Shown: positions 35,883-48,269 of the stretch, piece after piece
Numbering within the stretch: position 1 is the first letter of the stretch
Layout: each line of letters begins with the position of its first letter
Assembly: GCA_016647705.1 (NCBI GenBank)
Contig: CM028325.1
Location: 30,236,474 to 30,300,473, forward strand
Length of the DNA: 64,000 nucleotides
Origin: Eucommia ulmoides
Lineage: Eukaryota > Streptophyta > Magnoliopsida > Garryales > Eucommiaceae
Reading direction: 5' to 3'
Notes under the pieces: model-generated
Told to the model about the DNA's origin: nothing
Seen by the model: the letters and a program-made list of their open reading frames with translations, nothing else
Database searches by the model: none
Position numbers and translations under genes: made by a program

Positions 35883-37109
35883 ACTTCACCTAAGGTTTAG
35901 GGACAGATCTCTATGAAGTCCAACGGTAGGCTCGCCTTTGAGCTGTACAAAGACCTCTTGTCAGTAAGTTTTTGTCCTGGTAAAATGTTAGGACTTGCAA
36001 AATAGTCCTCCGTTTTCCATGCTGTCTAACCCTTAATTTTTGCAGGGCCTCTACACAATGGCGGAGCTGGGGCTGCGCCTCCACCAGGCTAGCGAGAAGT
36101 CTAGCTCCTGGGAGTGGAAGAAGACGGAGCTGGTCGACAGCTGCAATGTCGCCCTGGAGATAAGCCGCGAGCTAGAAAAGATGGCATAGAAGCTCTGAGC
36201 AGAAAATGAGCAACTGATGAAGAGGGTAGAGAACCTTCTCAAGGACAAAGAGGCTGAGGACTATATGGACAGGGCCAACAAGGCCATCGAGCAGTCTAAC
36301 ACAGCGATCTCGCAGCTCGAGAAGCGTGCTGCCGACTAAGTTGCAACAGTGGAGTAAACCAGGGATGGGGCCATGGCGGACTGGAAAAAAAGCAAAGACT
36401 TCAAGGAATTTGAGGTCAGGATCGGTGCCACGATGATAAAGATGGGTTTCAAAGTGGCAATCAACTCTCTTCGGTGCCAGTTCCCCGAGGTGGACCATAC
36501 GAAGATCAAGATAGAGCTCGATCCTCCACAGGTCAGGGGTGGCCAGGGTGGTAACACCAGGCCCAATGGTGGTGTTGGAGGTTAGACCGGACCGGATCCT
36601 TGATCAGCTCCTCCTCAGCTCAGCAAAAAACCAAGAGGTGCAATTTTTTTTCTTCTTTTCTTTTTATTTTTTACTTCAACCTGGAAAGGCTTTGTAATGA
36701 CGGGTTTCAGCCTCAATTTTGTAGAAAAATTTTTGGGGATGTAAATGAATGACTTTTTCCTTTAAATCTTCCTTGATCTCATTGTCTTTTTGTTGTGTGA
36801 TTTATGGTCTTTTTTGCACACTTGCACTCATAATCCATCCTAAAAAAAGTAACTGACCTCAACCAACTAACTACGAAGTTATGAATATGCCCAAACACCG
36901 TGAAGGATCAGTTATACCGACCTTAAATATTGCAGTTCAATGTCTATCATCAGCTCTGCGATTTTTGGTTACTTGTTTTTTTTTTTTAAATGAATTCTGG
37001 CCTTTTTTGTTCGAGCAGTCTTGCAGAACCGATGTGTGGAATCAGGTGGGTGAGCAGCTTCAAATAAGCTCGGTCACTTCTAAGCACTTGAGAACAAATT
37101 TTTTCATCT

Positions 37110-37980
37110 AGTTACCTCAGCGTGAAATTTTTAAGAACCGGGTAGATTTTACACTGGCCTTGATTCTAGTGCCGAGCTTATTTTAATTGTAAATTTTTTG
37201 GGCTTAGGACTACCCCAATCATCATCACAACACCGAGAGGTCATACCTTAATCAAATGGAGCATCGGGAAGATTTTAACCTTCTATTGGATGCCATACCG
37301 AGAAAACGTCTTCTCACTCAAGTGCGGGAGATCAGGTCGGTCCATCAGCCTTTACCCTCCTCGACTGTTCTACCCCCTAGTCGACTAGAGAAGATCGGTT
37401 TGGTCATGCTCATGTGGTCGGCTTATTAGAAGGGGTTTGATTTAAGTTGGGTCTTATTGATCCACAGACTTCAATACCTCGGTGGAATCACGTGTACGGT
37501 CATAGGTGAGTTCTCCATAGTCAGGCTCTCTCTCGAGCCCTTTCAAATTATCTCAATTCCCTTTACAGGAGCCTCGTCTATTTAGGTCGCCTGAGCTCAA
37601 CTCGGTTGTGAAGGAGGGAATGCTTAGATATTAGGTCCTCGATCCCGATTAGTATAACACCATCGATGGACGACAGTGGTCAGTCCCCGGGCTAACACTA
37701 TCGACTTGTGTAGTGGGCTGGTTATCACCTTCGACGATGTGCACCGGGATGCCGTTTGTTGAAGATCAGTAGGAGGACTACCCATGCTAGTCTATTATAA
37801 GATAGAGGGCTACTCGTCTTTAACTTCACATGGAGATCAGCTGGGGGCGGCTCGTCTCCGTCTTCGTATTTGCGTAGTTTTTAAAATTGAAGAATATTTT
37901 GAACCGAACACCTCTTTCATTGAATGAAAATTCCAATACAAGCTTTGAAAATCAAAATTTTTACAAGTCTAGGAGATGCC
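37110..37980. other. Spacer of the Tat-type element between extra ORF and integrase end
   Basis: I see no domain here. The base composition matches the rest of the element and differs from the A/T-rich host DNA. Confidence 0.5.
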
Positions 37981-39259
37981 TCATCTCTTGGATAGTAGCG
38001 CTTCAGGTGCTCGATGTTCCAGATGTGTCTCCGAGATACCCTATCCTTAGTTTCCAGGTCATATTTGCTGGGCCGAGCTACTCGGGTGACCCGGTAAGGT
38101 CCTTTCCAGGTAGGAGCAAGCTTACCAGTATTCTGGTCCTTGGTGGCCAGAGTGACCTTCTTGAGGACGAGGTCTCCGACGTCGAAAGAACGAGGTCGGA
38201 CTCTTCTGTTGTATTACCGAGCTACTCTCTGCTTATGGGCGGCCTAATAGATCCGGGCTCGTTCTCTTATCTCTTTCAACAAATTCAGATTCACGGCTAG
38301 ACCTGCTTTGTTTTCAGCTCGGTTATAGAGGGCTGTAGTCCAACGTAAAGGTAGACCGACTTCAACTGGAGCGTCTCATCGGTTGGAATCCAAGTAATCA
38401 TATGGTAGGCCTACAGCATGGGATGCAAGTCTCCTATCCATAGCCCATTCGACTTGTCCAACCTTATTTTTAGATTTTGCAGAATGGTTCTATTGGTAAT
38501 CTAGACCTGGCCGTTAGCTGGAGGGTGGCCAGGAGATGAGAAATAGGTGTTGATACCCAGCCCGAAGCAGAGGTCGGCGAACAGGTCATTGTCGAACAGA
38601 TTCCTGTTATCCAAGACGATGGCCTTAAGGATGCCGAACCGGCAGATGATGCTTTTCCACACGAAGTCTCGTATTTTCTCTATGGTGATCTTGGCAAGGG
38701 GCTCAACTTTCACCCATTTGGTGAAGTAGTCGATGGCAACGACGAGGAATTTTCTTTGGCCAGTTCCTTGAGGGGAACGAGCCGAGAAAGTCAATGCCCC
38801 ACTGGGCGAAGGGCCATAGGCTGGTCATTGGCACTAGCTCGATTGGCGGTGCATGAGGGTGCGCGAAAAACCTTTCGCATTTGTCACATTTCTTCACAAA
38901 CTCTCCCGCGTCTTCAAGCATCTTTAGCCAGTAGTACCTGTGGCAGAGTAGTTTTTGGGCTAATGACCTGTACCCCAAGTAGTTGCCACATATGCCTTCG
39001 TGGACTTCCCTCATTACGTACTCGGCCTCCTTAGGTAGGAAGCATCTAAAGTAGGGGCCAGAGAAGAATTTGCGATATAAAATTCCATCGAGAAGGACAA
39101 ACCTTGCAGCTCGGTATCGTATCTTCCTAGATTCAGCTCGGTCCTCAGGCAACGTCCTGTTTGCAATATAGCTCCTGATCGGATCCATCCAAGTCGGATA
39201 GGAACTGAGGGTCCATATAGTCGCAACTCATCCGAAGCGATAGTGCTCTGCTCGACAAG
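37980..39259 (-). mobile_element. Integrase region of the Tat-type element
   Basis: Minus strand: an HHCC-type zinc-binding N-terminal part (38800-39190; MREVHEG...CDKCERF), a DDE core segment with WGIDFLG, AIDYFTKW and the ILDN/PANGQ-type end (38500-38830), and a C-terminal region down to about 37980. Pol order places it after RNase H, which is Ty3/gypsy order. Broken. Confidence 0.8.
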
Positions 39260-39264
39260 GTACT

Positions 39265-40667
39265 TGGTGGCGGAATATTACGTCGCCACTTTCATCGCAA
39301 GTGTACGGGTCAAGTTTTAGTATAGATGGGAAGGAGTAGGGGTTGTCGTATCCACAAGGATTGGTTGAGATTATTATCAAGTACCGCGATTGTCATAACC
39401 TAATTTTATTTAGGCGATAAAAATAAAGTTTATAATTAATTAATACTAATTCTAAGTTAATTAAACTAACTATACTAATATTATATTGAGATATTTAGGT
39501 AAAAGATTACCTAGGGATTAACTTCGTTTACAAAAACGTGTTTGGCCTCGTTTAGTTTACAATAACGGCCTTCGATGTATTCGACAATCTTTGTATCGTA
39601 AACTCATTTGCCACCTCTCCTGAGTGTAAGACGAGTGAATATGCGACTTCGCATCAATGAAGAAGTCCCCCTCAACGTCTTAACGACACTAGGTCACATG
39701 AGTCTTGCCCCAACGTCATTGATTGCACACTTTCTAACTCTCTCCCGGGTTATTAGATCATCGTGTTGTGTTTACCCTAGTCCCAATTCGGGATTACCTC
39801 TCCTGAGTGTTAAACCCTATATTCTCTAATTATCTAAACAAGCAAAATATCAAAGAATAATGGTAAACACAATCGAAATAACAAAGAACAACCATTAACG
39901 AAACACAAATTCAAACAAACAACGATTTCATAAAATATATTAATCCCTAAACAAAATCCGTTTAACTCATGACCATAACCATTTATACAATAAAAATCGA
40001 GTTAAACATGTTCAAAAACCTACCAAAATTAAGAAAATAAAGAGAGAAACATAATAACTTAGCCGTAGTCCGAAGATTTGCTGCTAAAACCGTCCAACGA
40101 TCACTTCTCCTTAATTGCAACATGTTTTTCTCCTTCAAAATTGGTTGAGTATACCCCAAAGCACTCTCAAAATATTAGGAACCCTAAGGGGTCTCCTATA
40201 GCCGGGGGAGAGAGGAAAAGAAGAGAGGAGAAGGGTTTAAATAGGGAGCAAGATATCTGAAAAATATCTAACAGCTGTACAGAGTGACCGCCGCGGCTGT
40301 AGGATCACCGTCGCGGCGCTGTAGGTATATCGGTTAAGCTACGGCTCGACGGTGGGATCAGGGACCATGCTATTCTTTCAGCGCCTCGGTAGTGGGCTGT
40401 TAGTAATATTTTGGTCATCTCTACATATTGACTGTCACGACGGTGGTTTGGACGCTGCAGCAGCGGGCTGGTTTTAAGAATTATGCCTCTATGTTTGTTT
40501 TCCCACCGTTCTTGATTCGATTTGATCATTTATAATCCGTTTTTATACTTTTTTACCCCATACACCTATTTTACACAAAAATACATAAAAATGTATTAAA
40601 ATGTAATAAACGTACTCGAAAAGTAATAAGTTCAGTTTGAAAATAGATAAGTAGATCACACCTATCA
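39265..40667. mobile_element. 1.4 kb TG...CA insertion with perfect 5 bp duplication
   Basis: Starts TGGTGGCGG, ends CCTATCA, and is flanked by GTACT at 39260-39264 and 40668-40672; the Tat polyprotein sequence continues on both sides. It holds no recognisable retrotransposon domain. 'cctctcctgagtgt' occurs twice (39608 and 39797), and the segment 'cgcaagtgtacgggtcaag' at 39297 is a phrase I remember as widely dispersed in plant DNA. A solo LTR or a non-autonomous LTR element are the two options. Confidence 0.75.
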
Positions 40668-40689
40668 GTACTCCACAAGCACTGTGCAT

Positions 40690-42800
40690 TTGAGCGTATA
40701 TTCTACTGCCAAGGCCAGGTTGTCCAGATTGTCGGCATGCCTGTTTTCTTCTCGAAGTATTTACTTGACTTACATATATTCGAAAACGTTCATCAAAGCC
40801 TTCACGCTCTCTAGGTAGGCTATCATACTCAGTTCTTTAGCCAGGTATTCACTGTTCACTTTATTGACCACGACTTGGGAGTCACTCAAGACCTGAAGAG
40901 TCTTCACGTTGAATTCCCTGGCTAATCTCAGCCCAGCTATGAGAGTTTCGTATTCTGCTTCGTTGTTCGTAGCTTGAAATCCAAGTTTGAGGGTGTATTA
41001 TACCTCCTCTTTGTTTGGAACAACGAGAACCATCCCAGCACCGGAACTATTCTGATTGGAAGATCCGTCGGTAAAGAGCTGCCAAGAATCAGGCCCCAAG
41101 TCAATATCCACAGCTTGGGCTTTACTGGCCTCACTGGTCGGTAGAGAGGTTTTCTCAGTTGCTTCCAAGTCGGTGCTGGGCTCTTCATCCGGAAAGGTCA
41201 GCTCGGCAATGAAGTCAACTAGGACCTGTTCTTTTATAGTCGTTCTAAGACGGTATTTGATGTGATTGGCCAAATTCGAGGCTATACTTCATCAACCGCC
41301 CAAAAAAATCTAGAGAGTGGAGAATCTGCCTCAAAAGTTAGTCGGTTAGTACTACAATGGTGTGAGCCTGAAAGTATTGCCTCAACTTCCTCGAAACAAT
41401 CAACAGGGCATAGGCTAACTTCTCAAATTTTGAGTACCTCATCTTGGCATTGGTAAGAACTTTGCTGGAGTAGTATATCGAGCTCTGGGCGTTGTCCTCT
41501 TCCCTGACCAAGGCGGCACTAACAGTCGTGGTGAAGGCTGCGATATAAAAGAACAAGTCATCCCCTCTCTTCGGCGTACTGAGTAGAGAAGCCGATGAGA
41601 GGTATTTCTTCAATTCTTGAAATTCATTGTCATATTTCTCGGACTATTCAAAGGCCTTGTTCCCTCGGAGGATCTTGAAAAGTGGGAGGCACTTCTCGGA
41701 AAAATGAGAGATAAATCGGTTTAGGACTGCCAACCGGCCTTTGAGCATCTGAACGTTTTTCTTGTTGCGGGGAGAGGCCATACCAAACACCGCGCTGATC
41801 TGGTCGGGGTTGGCGTTGATGCTGCTCTGAAAGACCATGAAGCCAAGGAACTTACCACCAGACACCCCAAAGATGCACTTGCTCGGGTTAAGCTTCATAC
41901 GATAAGCCCGAAGCTTCTCAAAATAGGCTTGGAGGTGCCCAAAGTGATCTTGAGACCGGCTACTCTTGACGAGCATGTCATCGATGTATACCTCCATTGT
42001 TTCTCCGATTTCTTCTTTGAACATTTTGCTCACAAGTCTCTGGTAGGTTGCACCGGCATTGCGGAGGCCGAAGGGCATGACTTTGTAGCAGTAGGTGCCT
42101 CTATCCGTGATGAACGAGGTCTTGTTCTTGTCAAGCAGATACATCGGAATCTGGTTATAACTGGCGTAGGTGCCAAGAAAGCTCATTTGTTCATACTCGG
42201 CCGTGGCATCGATCACAATGTCGATTCTTGGGAGGGGGAAGAAGTCTTTCGGGGCAAACTTTGTTGATATCTTTAAAATCTACGCATAGTCGCCATTTTT
42301 TACCAACCTTAGGAGCGAGGACCACGTTGGCCATCTAGTCCAAAAACTTGACTTGTTCCACAACATCAGACTTGATTAGCTTACCCATTTCTTCTTCATT
42401 GATCTTCTGCTAGTCTGGGTAGAACTTCCTTCTTTTTTGGCGAACAAGAGAGTGGTGTACGTCGGCATGGAGCCTGTGTATAGCCACACTAGGATCAATC
42501 TCTGGGAGCTCATTGTGAGACTAAGCGAAGACATTGTAATTTCTTTTTAACAACCCGGTGAGCTCAGCACACTGATCCGGGCTGAGTCTGGATTCGATTC
42601 TCACTTTTCTTTCTTCGATGGTCGGATGGATGGGGTCCTCAAGAAGATCTTCGTAGGGTCGGGGACTGGGCTCATTGTCTTGGGAATCATCAATTGGCAT
42701 GAGCTCGATCTTACCGACCAGGGCCATGAGCTCAGGAGATGTTCGACAAAGCTCCCTAGGTTCAGGCCCATGCAGTAATTGCTATTTCTTCTCCATTGCC
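40690..42800 (-). mobile_element. Reverse transcriptase and two RNase H regions of the Tat-type element
   Basis: The RT core at 41644-42216 shows MPFGLRNAGATYQRL and a YIDDMLVKS box. A gypsy RNase H follows at 41338-41613. A second, archaeal-type RNase H follows at about 40690-41273 with LFTDGSSNQNSSGAG. The dual RNase H is a diagnostic trait of Tat-lineage elements. Broken. Confidence 0.85.
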
Positions 42801-42877
42801 CTCCTTGCATAGGCTTGGGTTGCCTCCTGATCTCCTCGGACCTCTTTTACCCTAGAGTTGGTGAGAAAATTCATCAT

Positions 42878-44605
42878 TTAGTGATAAGGAGAACAGACGG
42901 CCTTTAGGTCGGCTATTGTGGGCCAGCCCATGATTGTGTTGTTGGGCAACAGTCTGTCCACTATAAGAAACTTTGACCACACCGTGGCCGTTCTGGGCCT
43001 GGATCCTACGATGACGGGCAGAAAAACCCATCCCACCAAGTTTACAACATCCCCTCTGAAACCGACGAGATGAGACTTCACGGGCTGAACAACGTTGGAG
43101 TCCACGTTCATTCTGTCGAAGGCCCATTTGAAGATTATGTCGGCGGAGCTGTCACCGTTGACCAAAATTCTTTCCGTCTTGAAATGATTGATTAGGGCAG
43201 AGATAACCAAGGCATCATTGTGGAGGATATGCACCCCTTTAAGGTCGGCCTCATTGAAGGAGACGACATTGTACGAGGTGGCATTAATCATGATGACCTC
43301 ATACACATCTTGCTCAGCCTTTCTTTTACCCTTATGCTCATATATCTTTCGGGAGGAAAAATGTTTCACCCCCGAGACCCAATCCGTCGTGGATGACATT
43401 TATCTCACCATCCACTCTTAGTTCGGGGTCATCACCGAGGTTGTCGTTGTGGGGTGGAGGTCTGCTATTGTTCCTTCTACGTCGTTGACCTTGGTGCTCG
43501 TCTTGGCGGTCACCACCTCCATGATAAGGTTCTCTATTCGTTTGGCGTATGTAATTTCTTAGGTAACCTCTCTTGATGAGTGCCTCTATTTTCTCCTTTA
43601 GCTAGAAGTACTTCTCGGTGGCATGGCCACGATCGCGATAAAAGTCACAATATTTGGCAGCCGACCCACCCATAGGTTTTCTCCTCAAGGGTAGGGTAGG
43701 TGGGAAGATTCATTTCTTGGAGTTTTTTAGCAAAGATTGTGACGATTGAAGCTGTCAGGGGTGAGGCCCTGGGGGTGGAAGAGGTCTCCTATCCCCGAGC
43801 AGAGGTCCCAACCGCCCTTTAGCTTGGAGCCGTCTCGAGGCTTGAGACCGACTCGGGCCTTCATCAACTCGGCCCTTCTTCTTTAGAAGTCCTTCCCTTT
43901 CTCTCTTCACTATGTCGAGGAGGTCAACTTCATAGAAGCTAGTACCACGATCCAAAGCATCACGTAGGCATAGAGTTGGCTGGGAACTTTAGTCGTAAGA
44001 TAATCTTATGTGCCTCAATCCGTCGATGAAGGCATTTAGGGCCACGACATATAAGACCCCTTCATAGGCAAGTGACTCCTTCCAAAACCTATCGACGTAA
44101 TCATCCAAGTTCTTGTTGACTTTCTGCCTGAGGGCAAGGATATGGGTTACAATTTTTAGCCTGCATCGGGATCGGCTGAATCGGGTGAGGAACTGTTGTT
44201 CGATATTAAGGTTGGAGCCAGGTCATTGAACCAAGTCCAAGTTAGACCGTTCAAGGTGAGAGGGAAGAATTTGTATTTTACCATCATGGAAGCGGCGTGC
44301 ATATCCATGTGGAATAGAAAAATGGAAAGGTGAACCACGGGATAGGTGGTTTTATCATACTGGGCTATTGGGGGATTGGGGAACTGATAAGGCATAGGCT
44401 CACCTACGATTTCATCTATAAAAATAGATCTTACCCTAGTAGGCAGCCCACCTGCACTTCCAGCGCCCTGTAACTGGCTGAGCACGACCTCCATTTCGAC
44501 CATAATGCGTTCCATTGTTACTTTCTCTTTGGCCGGCGCCACGACTTGGCTGACCGCGACCCGGGCCTCACACCTTTGAGCTAGCGGGAAAGAATGGGAG
44601 TCCAC
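42878..44605 (-). mobile_element. Gag and protease region of the Tat-type element
   Basis: Gag is read on the minus strand from 44605 leftwards. It ends with a zinc-knuckle-like YCDFYRDRGHATEKY near 43620-43670, followed by Arg/Pro-rich linkers and a retropepsin-like part in 42878-43399. Broken. Confidence 0.75.
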
Positions 44606-45476
44606 TTCAAGAGTCTAGAAGGAACGATGTTCAGACTGGGCCAGGCGACTGGGCGCTCTAGTTGGCAGCAGCCCTAGTCTATCTTCGGATTGGCGTCTGC
44701 GAGATGATTGAGATAAAGTCCCCGACGCAGCAGGGGGGTCCAAATCCCTCTCCCTAACTGCCCGGTTGTGTGGCAGAGGTCAAGCCTAGGGTACATGTCC
44801 ATGAGAGTGAATCACTCGATCATCGAACTTCTGAGGTCGGTCATCCCTCCCTGTGTTCCAGAGATTCGGTCCCCCTTGCACTGAGGTCGGAGGCAGGTGG
44901 GAAAGGAGGACATAAAAATAATTTTGGAATTTACCAAGCTTACGCTCCAAATTGTCAAGCCTGGAGGCGTCAACGGCCCCGATGGTTTGGCCTACAAATG
45001 GGAGCGTGGGTCGTTGCCCTGGTATCCGGCCTTAGAGCCCTGGATATATCTTGAGTGGGGTTTCTATTCATCACGGCGTTTTGATTTCTCGATTGTAAGG
45101 AGTGACTAGACCTTGTGATCATCAAAACCTTAGTAGAGCAAGTAGCTGATGACTTGGATATGGCTTTTTGTGCGCTTCCCATAGATGGCGTCAAATTGTT
45201 GGTAGCGAAAAATGATCCAATCAGTAGTATGGTCCGGTCACTGCTGATATGGATAGCTAGATATGATCTGGAAAAGGACTTCAGCTCGGTTGGGGTCTTT
45301 AATCCTTCGGGAGCTTTATACTACGTACACATGTTCGAACTGCTGAGGCGCTGTCCGACCTGGCATTCACATCGATATCTGCACACAGGACTAGCCGGGG
45401 TGTTCCCGGCATGACCCCTCCAGTGTGAGAGTCAAAGCTCGGGGGAAAAAAAAGAGGTCATTTAGAAAAAAACGGG
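44606..45476 (-). repeat. Internal extra copy of the Tat 5' leader and partial LTR
   Basis: 44606-45195 repeats the leader found at 45972-46593, and 45196-45476 repeats the first 280 bp (plus orientation) of the LTR at 46594. Copies lie about 1.4 kb apart and are roughly 90% alike by eye. The element thus has two 5' ends in tandem, the inner one partial, probably through recombination between related copies or insertion of a sister element. Confidence 0.75.
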
Positions 45477-45593
45477 TGTCATCACCACCCCTCCGGCCAC
45501 TAGCACCACGCTGACCAACATACATTTAAAAAAAAAATGTTGCTACCAAACGTGTTTCTTGTTTTTATTCTCATCAATTAAAAAAAAAAATTT
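45477..45593. mobile_element. MITE fragment inside the Tat 5' duplication
   Basis: The sequence around 'gaccaacatacatttaaa' and 'aaacgtgtttcttgttttta' matches the interior of the MITE at 55183-55631 (about 55375-55490). It sits exactly between the partial LTR and the second gag copy. Confidence 0.65.
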
Positions 45594-45599
45594 TAACCA

Positions 45600-46593
45600 A
45601 GTCTAAGTTGAACCGATCAAGGTGTGAGGAAAGAATTTGCATTTTACTGTCATGGAAGCAGTGTGCATATTCATGTGGGATACAAAAATGGAAAGGTGAA
45701 CCAGGGGATAGGTGGTTCCATCATACTGGGCTACTGGGGGATTGGGGAACTAATAAGGCACAGGCTCACCTACGATTTCTTCTATAAAATGAGATCTCAC
45801 CTCAGTAGGCAGCCCTACTGCACCTCCAGTACCCTGTATCTTGTTGAGCACAGCCTTTATTTTGGCCATACTGCATTCCATTGTTGCTTTCTCTTTGGCC
45901 GGCGCCACGACTTGGCTAACCACGACTCGGGCCTCGCGCCTCCAAGCTAGTGGGAGAGAATGGGAGTCCACTTCAAGAGTCTGGCGAGAATAATGTTCAG
46001 ACTGGGCTAGGCGACTGGGCGCTCTAGTTGGCGGTGACCTTGGTATGTCTTCGGATCGGCGTCCGTGAGACGATTAAGATAAAGTCCCCGACGCAGTAGG
46101 GGGTCCAGATCCCTCTCCCTAACTGCTCGGTTGCGTGGTCGAGGTCGGGCCTGGGGTATATGTCCGTGAGAGTGAATCACTCGATCATCGAACTTCCAAG
46201 GTCGGTCATCTCCCCCTGCGTTCCAGAGATTCGATCCCCCTTGCACTAAGGACGGTGGCAGGTGGGAAATGAGGACATTAAAATAATTCTGGAACTCACC
46301 AAGCTTACACTCCAAATTGTCAAGCCTAGAGACATCAACGGCCCCGGTGGTTTGGCCTACGAAGACGCCTGAGGCCAGAATATGTTTTTCTTCTACGGGA
46401 GCGTGGGTCGTTGCCCTGGTATCCGGCCTTGGAGCCTTGGACATGTCTTGAGTGGGGTTGCTATTCATCGCGGCGTTTTGATTCCTCGATTGTATGGAGT
46501 GAACATACCTTGTGATCATCAAAACCTTAGCAAAGCAGGTAGACGATGACTTGGAGAAGGCTTTTTGTGCGCTTCCCATAGACGGCGTCAAAC
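45600..46593 (-). mobile_element. Second gag start and leader copy of the Tat-type element
   Basis: 45600-45971 repeats the gag N-terminal region seen at 44220-44605; 45972-46593 is leader, ending in the primer-site-like region next to the LTR. Broken. Confidence 0.75.
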
Positions 46594-47336
46594 TGTTGGT
46601 AGCGAAAAATGATCCAACCAGCAATATGGTCCGATCACTGCTGATGTGGAGAGCTAGAGATGATCTGGAGAAGGTCTTCGGCTCGGTTGGGGTCTTCAAT
46701 CCTTCAGAAGCTTTATATTACACATGTCCGAGCTACTGAGGCGCTGTCCGGACTAACCTTCATGTCGGTACCTGCACACAGGACATGTCAAGGTGTTCCC
46801 GGCATGTCCCCTCCAGTGTGAAAGTAAGAGCTCGGGGGGAAAAAAGAGGTCGCTTAGATAAAATAAAACTATTACCTCCGGTTTGCAACCTTCTGAGTGG
46901 CTTGGCAAAGCCTTCATTTTATAAGCGATGATGTCCTTAGCATCCCGGAGATTAGGACCTTAAGCTCGGTTATCCGTTCTAATCAGTCAGGCGCATAGAG
47001 AGTGTGTGGAGGATTAGAATCATGGGCCTAAGCCCTTGTTCGTTGATGGAGAAACTCATAGGGCAAGCCTGTTCGGAATATTAGGCCAGCCCGGGCACCA
47101 AGGTGGAGATCGGGATGGCTACACCGACCTCTCCATCTTTGGCGATATCTGAAGCGAACGTTGGGAATTCTTGCTTGGCAATTGGTTTAAGTCCTTCAAG
47201 CTTACCGACTTGAGGAGACGCCGGGTTTAATGAACAACTGAACTCATTAGGCTGTTTGATGTCGTGGCGTTGGAGACGTAGCATTTTTCATCTAGGTGGC
47301 GGACACGTGGCGGGTGGTAGAATTTTACCTGCGTCA
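46594..47336 (-). repeat. Right (5') LTR of the Tat-type element
   Basis: 743 bp, TGTTGGTAGC ... TGCGTCA, paired with 27265-28006. Confidence 0.9.
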
Positions 47337-48240
47337 ATATTTTTATTTTTATTACCAAAAAATGAGAACAAATATGAAAATATAAAAATTATTTATATAT
47401 ATTTTTTTAAGGGTTTCGACGGTCTCAAGAATACATGCATGCATGCAAATTGCGATCTCTCTACAAACTCCACGTGGATTAGCTGTAATGAATAAAAATA
47501 TCTCTCCTAGGTTAATGTAGGAGGCGAGATACGCTACAATAATTGTACCTAATTTTTCGAAAATTGGTCCCACCAAATCCAACGGGCCGCATAACATCAT
47601 CATTGTATCAGGATCTCTAATCTTATATGTAATGAGCTTGGTCGAAAAAAAAAATAATAAAAAAAATTGGCGGTGTAAATTATAATTTTTATAGTTGTTC
47701 ATGGGTTCGAACTTCGAATTCTATGATCATTAGGGTATTATTTTGTAATTTCAAAGTTATTTTTAAAAATGCTAATCTAAGAAAAGGGAGAGTTTTGTTT
47801 TATTTTATTTTATATTCTCAATTACAAAATAATAAATATTATTTCAAATATAAATAAAAAGAACTTCATAATACCCAATAGAATCAGTTGATGAAATATT
47901 TAGAAATGATAAAATGACGCTTTAAATTTTCACTCCTCCACTCAAATAATATTTGATTTTAATTATATTTTATATTCTTTACATTTTACGTATATGTTTT
48001 ATTTTTTTATTATTTTTATATTCATAAATTTGAAAATATATTTTTAGGCACAAAAAATCAAGTCATAAAAAATTAAAAGATATGACAACAGAATTTATTT
48101 TTAAAAAAAAATCTGTTATTGAAAATAAATCTTTCCCATGTCTATTAGAATCATAAGAAAATTGAGATTATTTTTTTAATAAAGTAAATCATGAATAATT
48201 TTTTAATAAATAAATTTATAATCAACAAATACGAGTTTCA
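47337..48240. other. AT-rich intergenic DNA
   Basis: No ORF, RNA gene or clear repeat is seen, apart from A/T runs. Confidence 0.6.
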
Positions 48241-48269
48241 TAAATAAATAAATAAAAAGAGAGGGAATT

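Larger units (their letters stand above)
28383..37000 (+). mobile_element. Antisense extra ORF region of the Tat-type element
   Basis: Plus-strand remnants of the plant 'gypsy-type transposon' protein (the family Pfam calls Transposase_28 or similar): a Ser/Lys-rich N-terminus at 28383, a conserved block at 28826-29194 (HIEQLLGGLHFPIHPWVR) and a charged coiled-coil part at 36061-36580. GT...AG intervals at about 29309-29390, 29561-29640 and 35960-36045 look like introns, in line with gene models made for this family. Two solo LTRs interrupt it, and sequence 32718-32950 between them belongs to this ORF. The ORF runs opposite to gag-pol, as known for some Tat elements such as maize Grande. It is broken. 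Confidence 0.7.
27265..47336 (-). mobile_element. Tat-type Ty3/gypsy fossil, about 20 kb, with nested insertions
   Basis: LTRs 27265-28006 and 46594-47336 bound the element; the flanks GTATT (27260-27264) and ATATT (47337-47341) look like a target duplication with one change. Minus-strand order from the right: LTR, primer-site-like TTTGACGCC, gag, protease, RT, RNase H, second RNase H, integrase. An extra ORF lies on the plus strand between integrase and the left LTR. The second RNase H, antisense extra ORF and TGGCGCC-type leader are features of the Tat lineage. It carries three later insertions (29899-32717, 32951-35882, 39265-40667) and a partly duplicated 5' end. Many breaks. The LTRs differ by roughly one base in eight by eye, which suggests an old insertion, several million years under usual plant rates. 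Confidence 0.88.
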
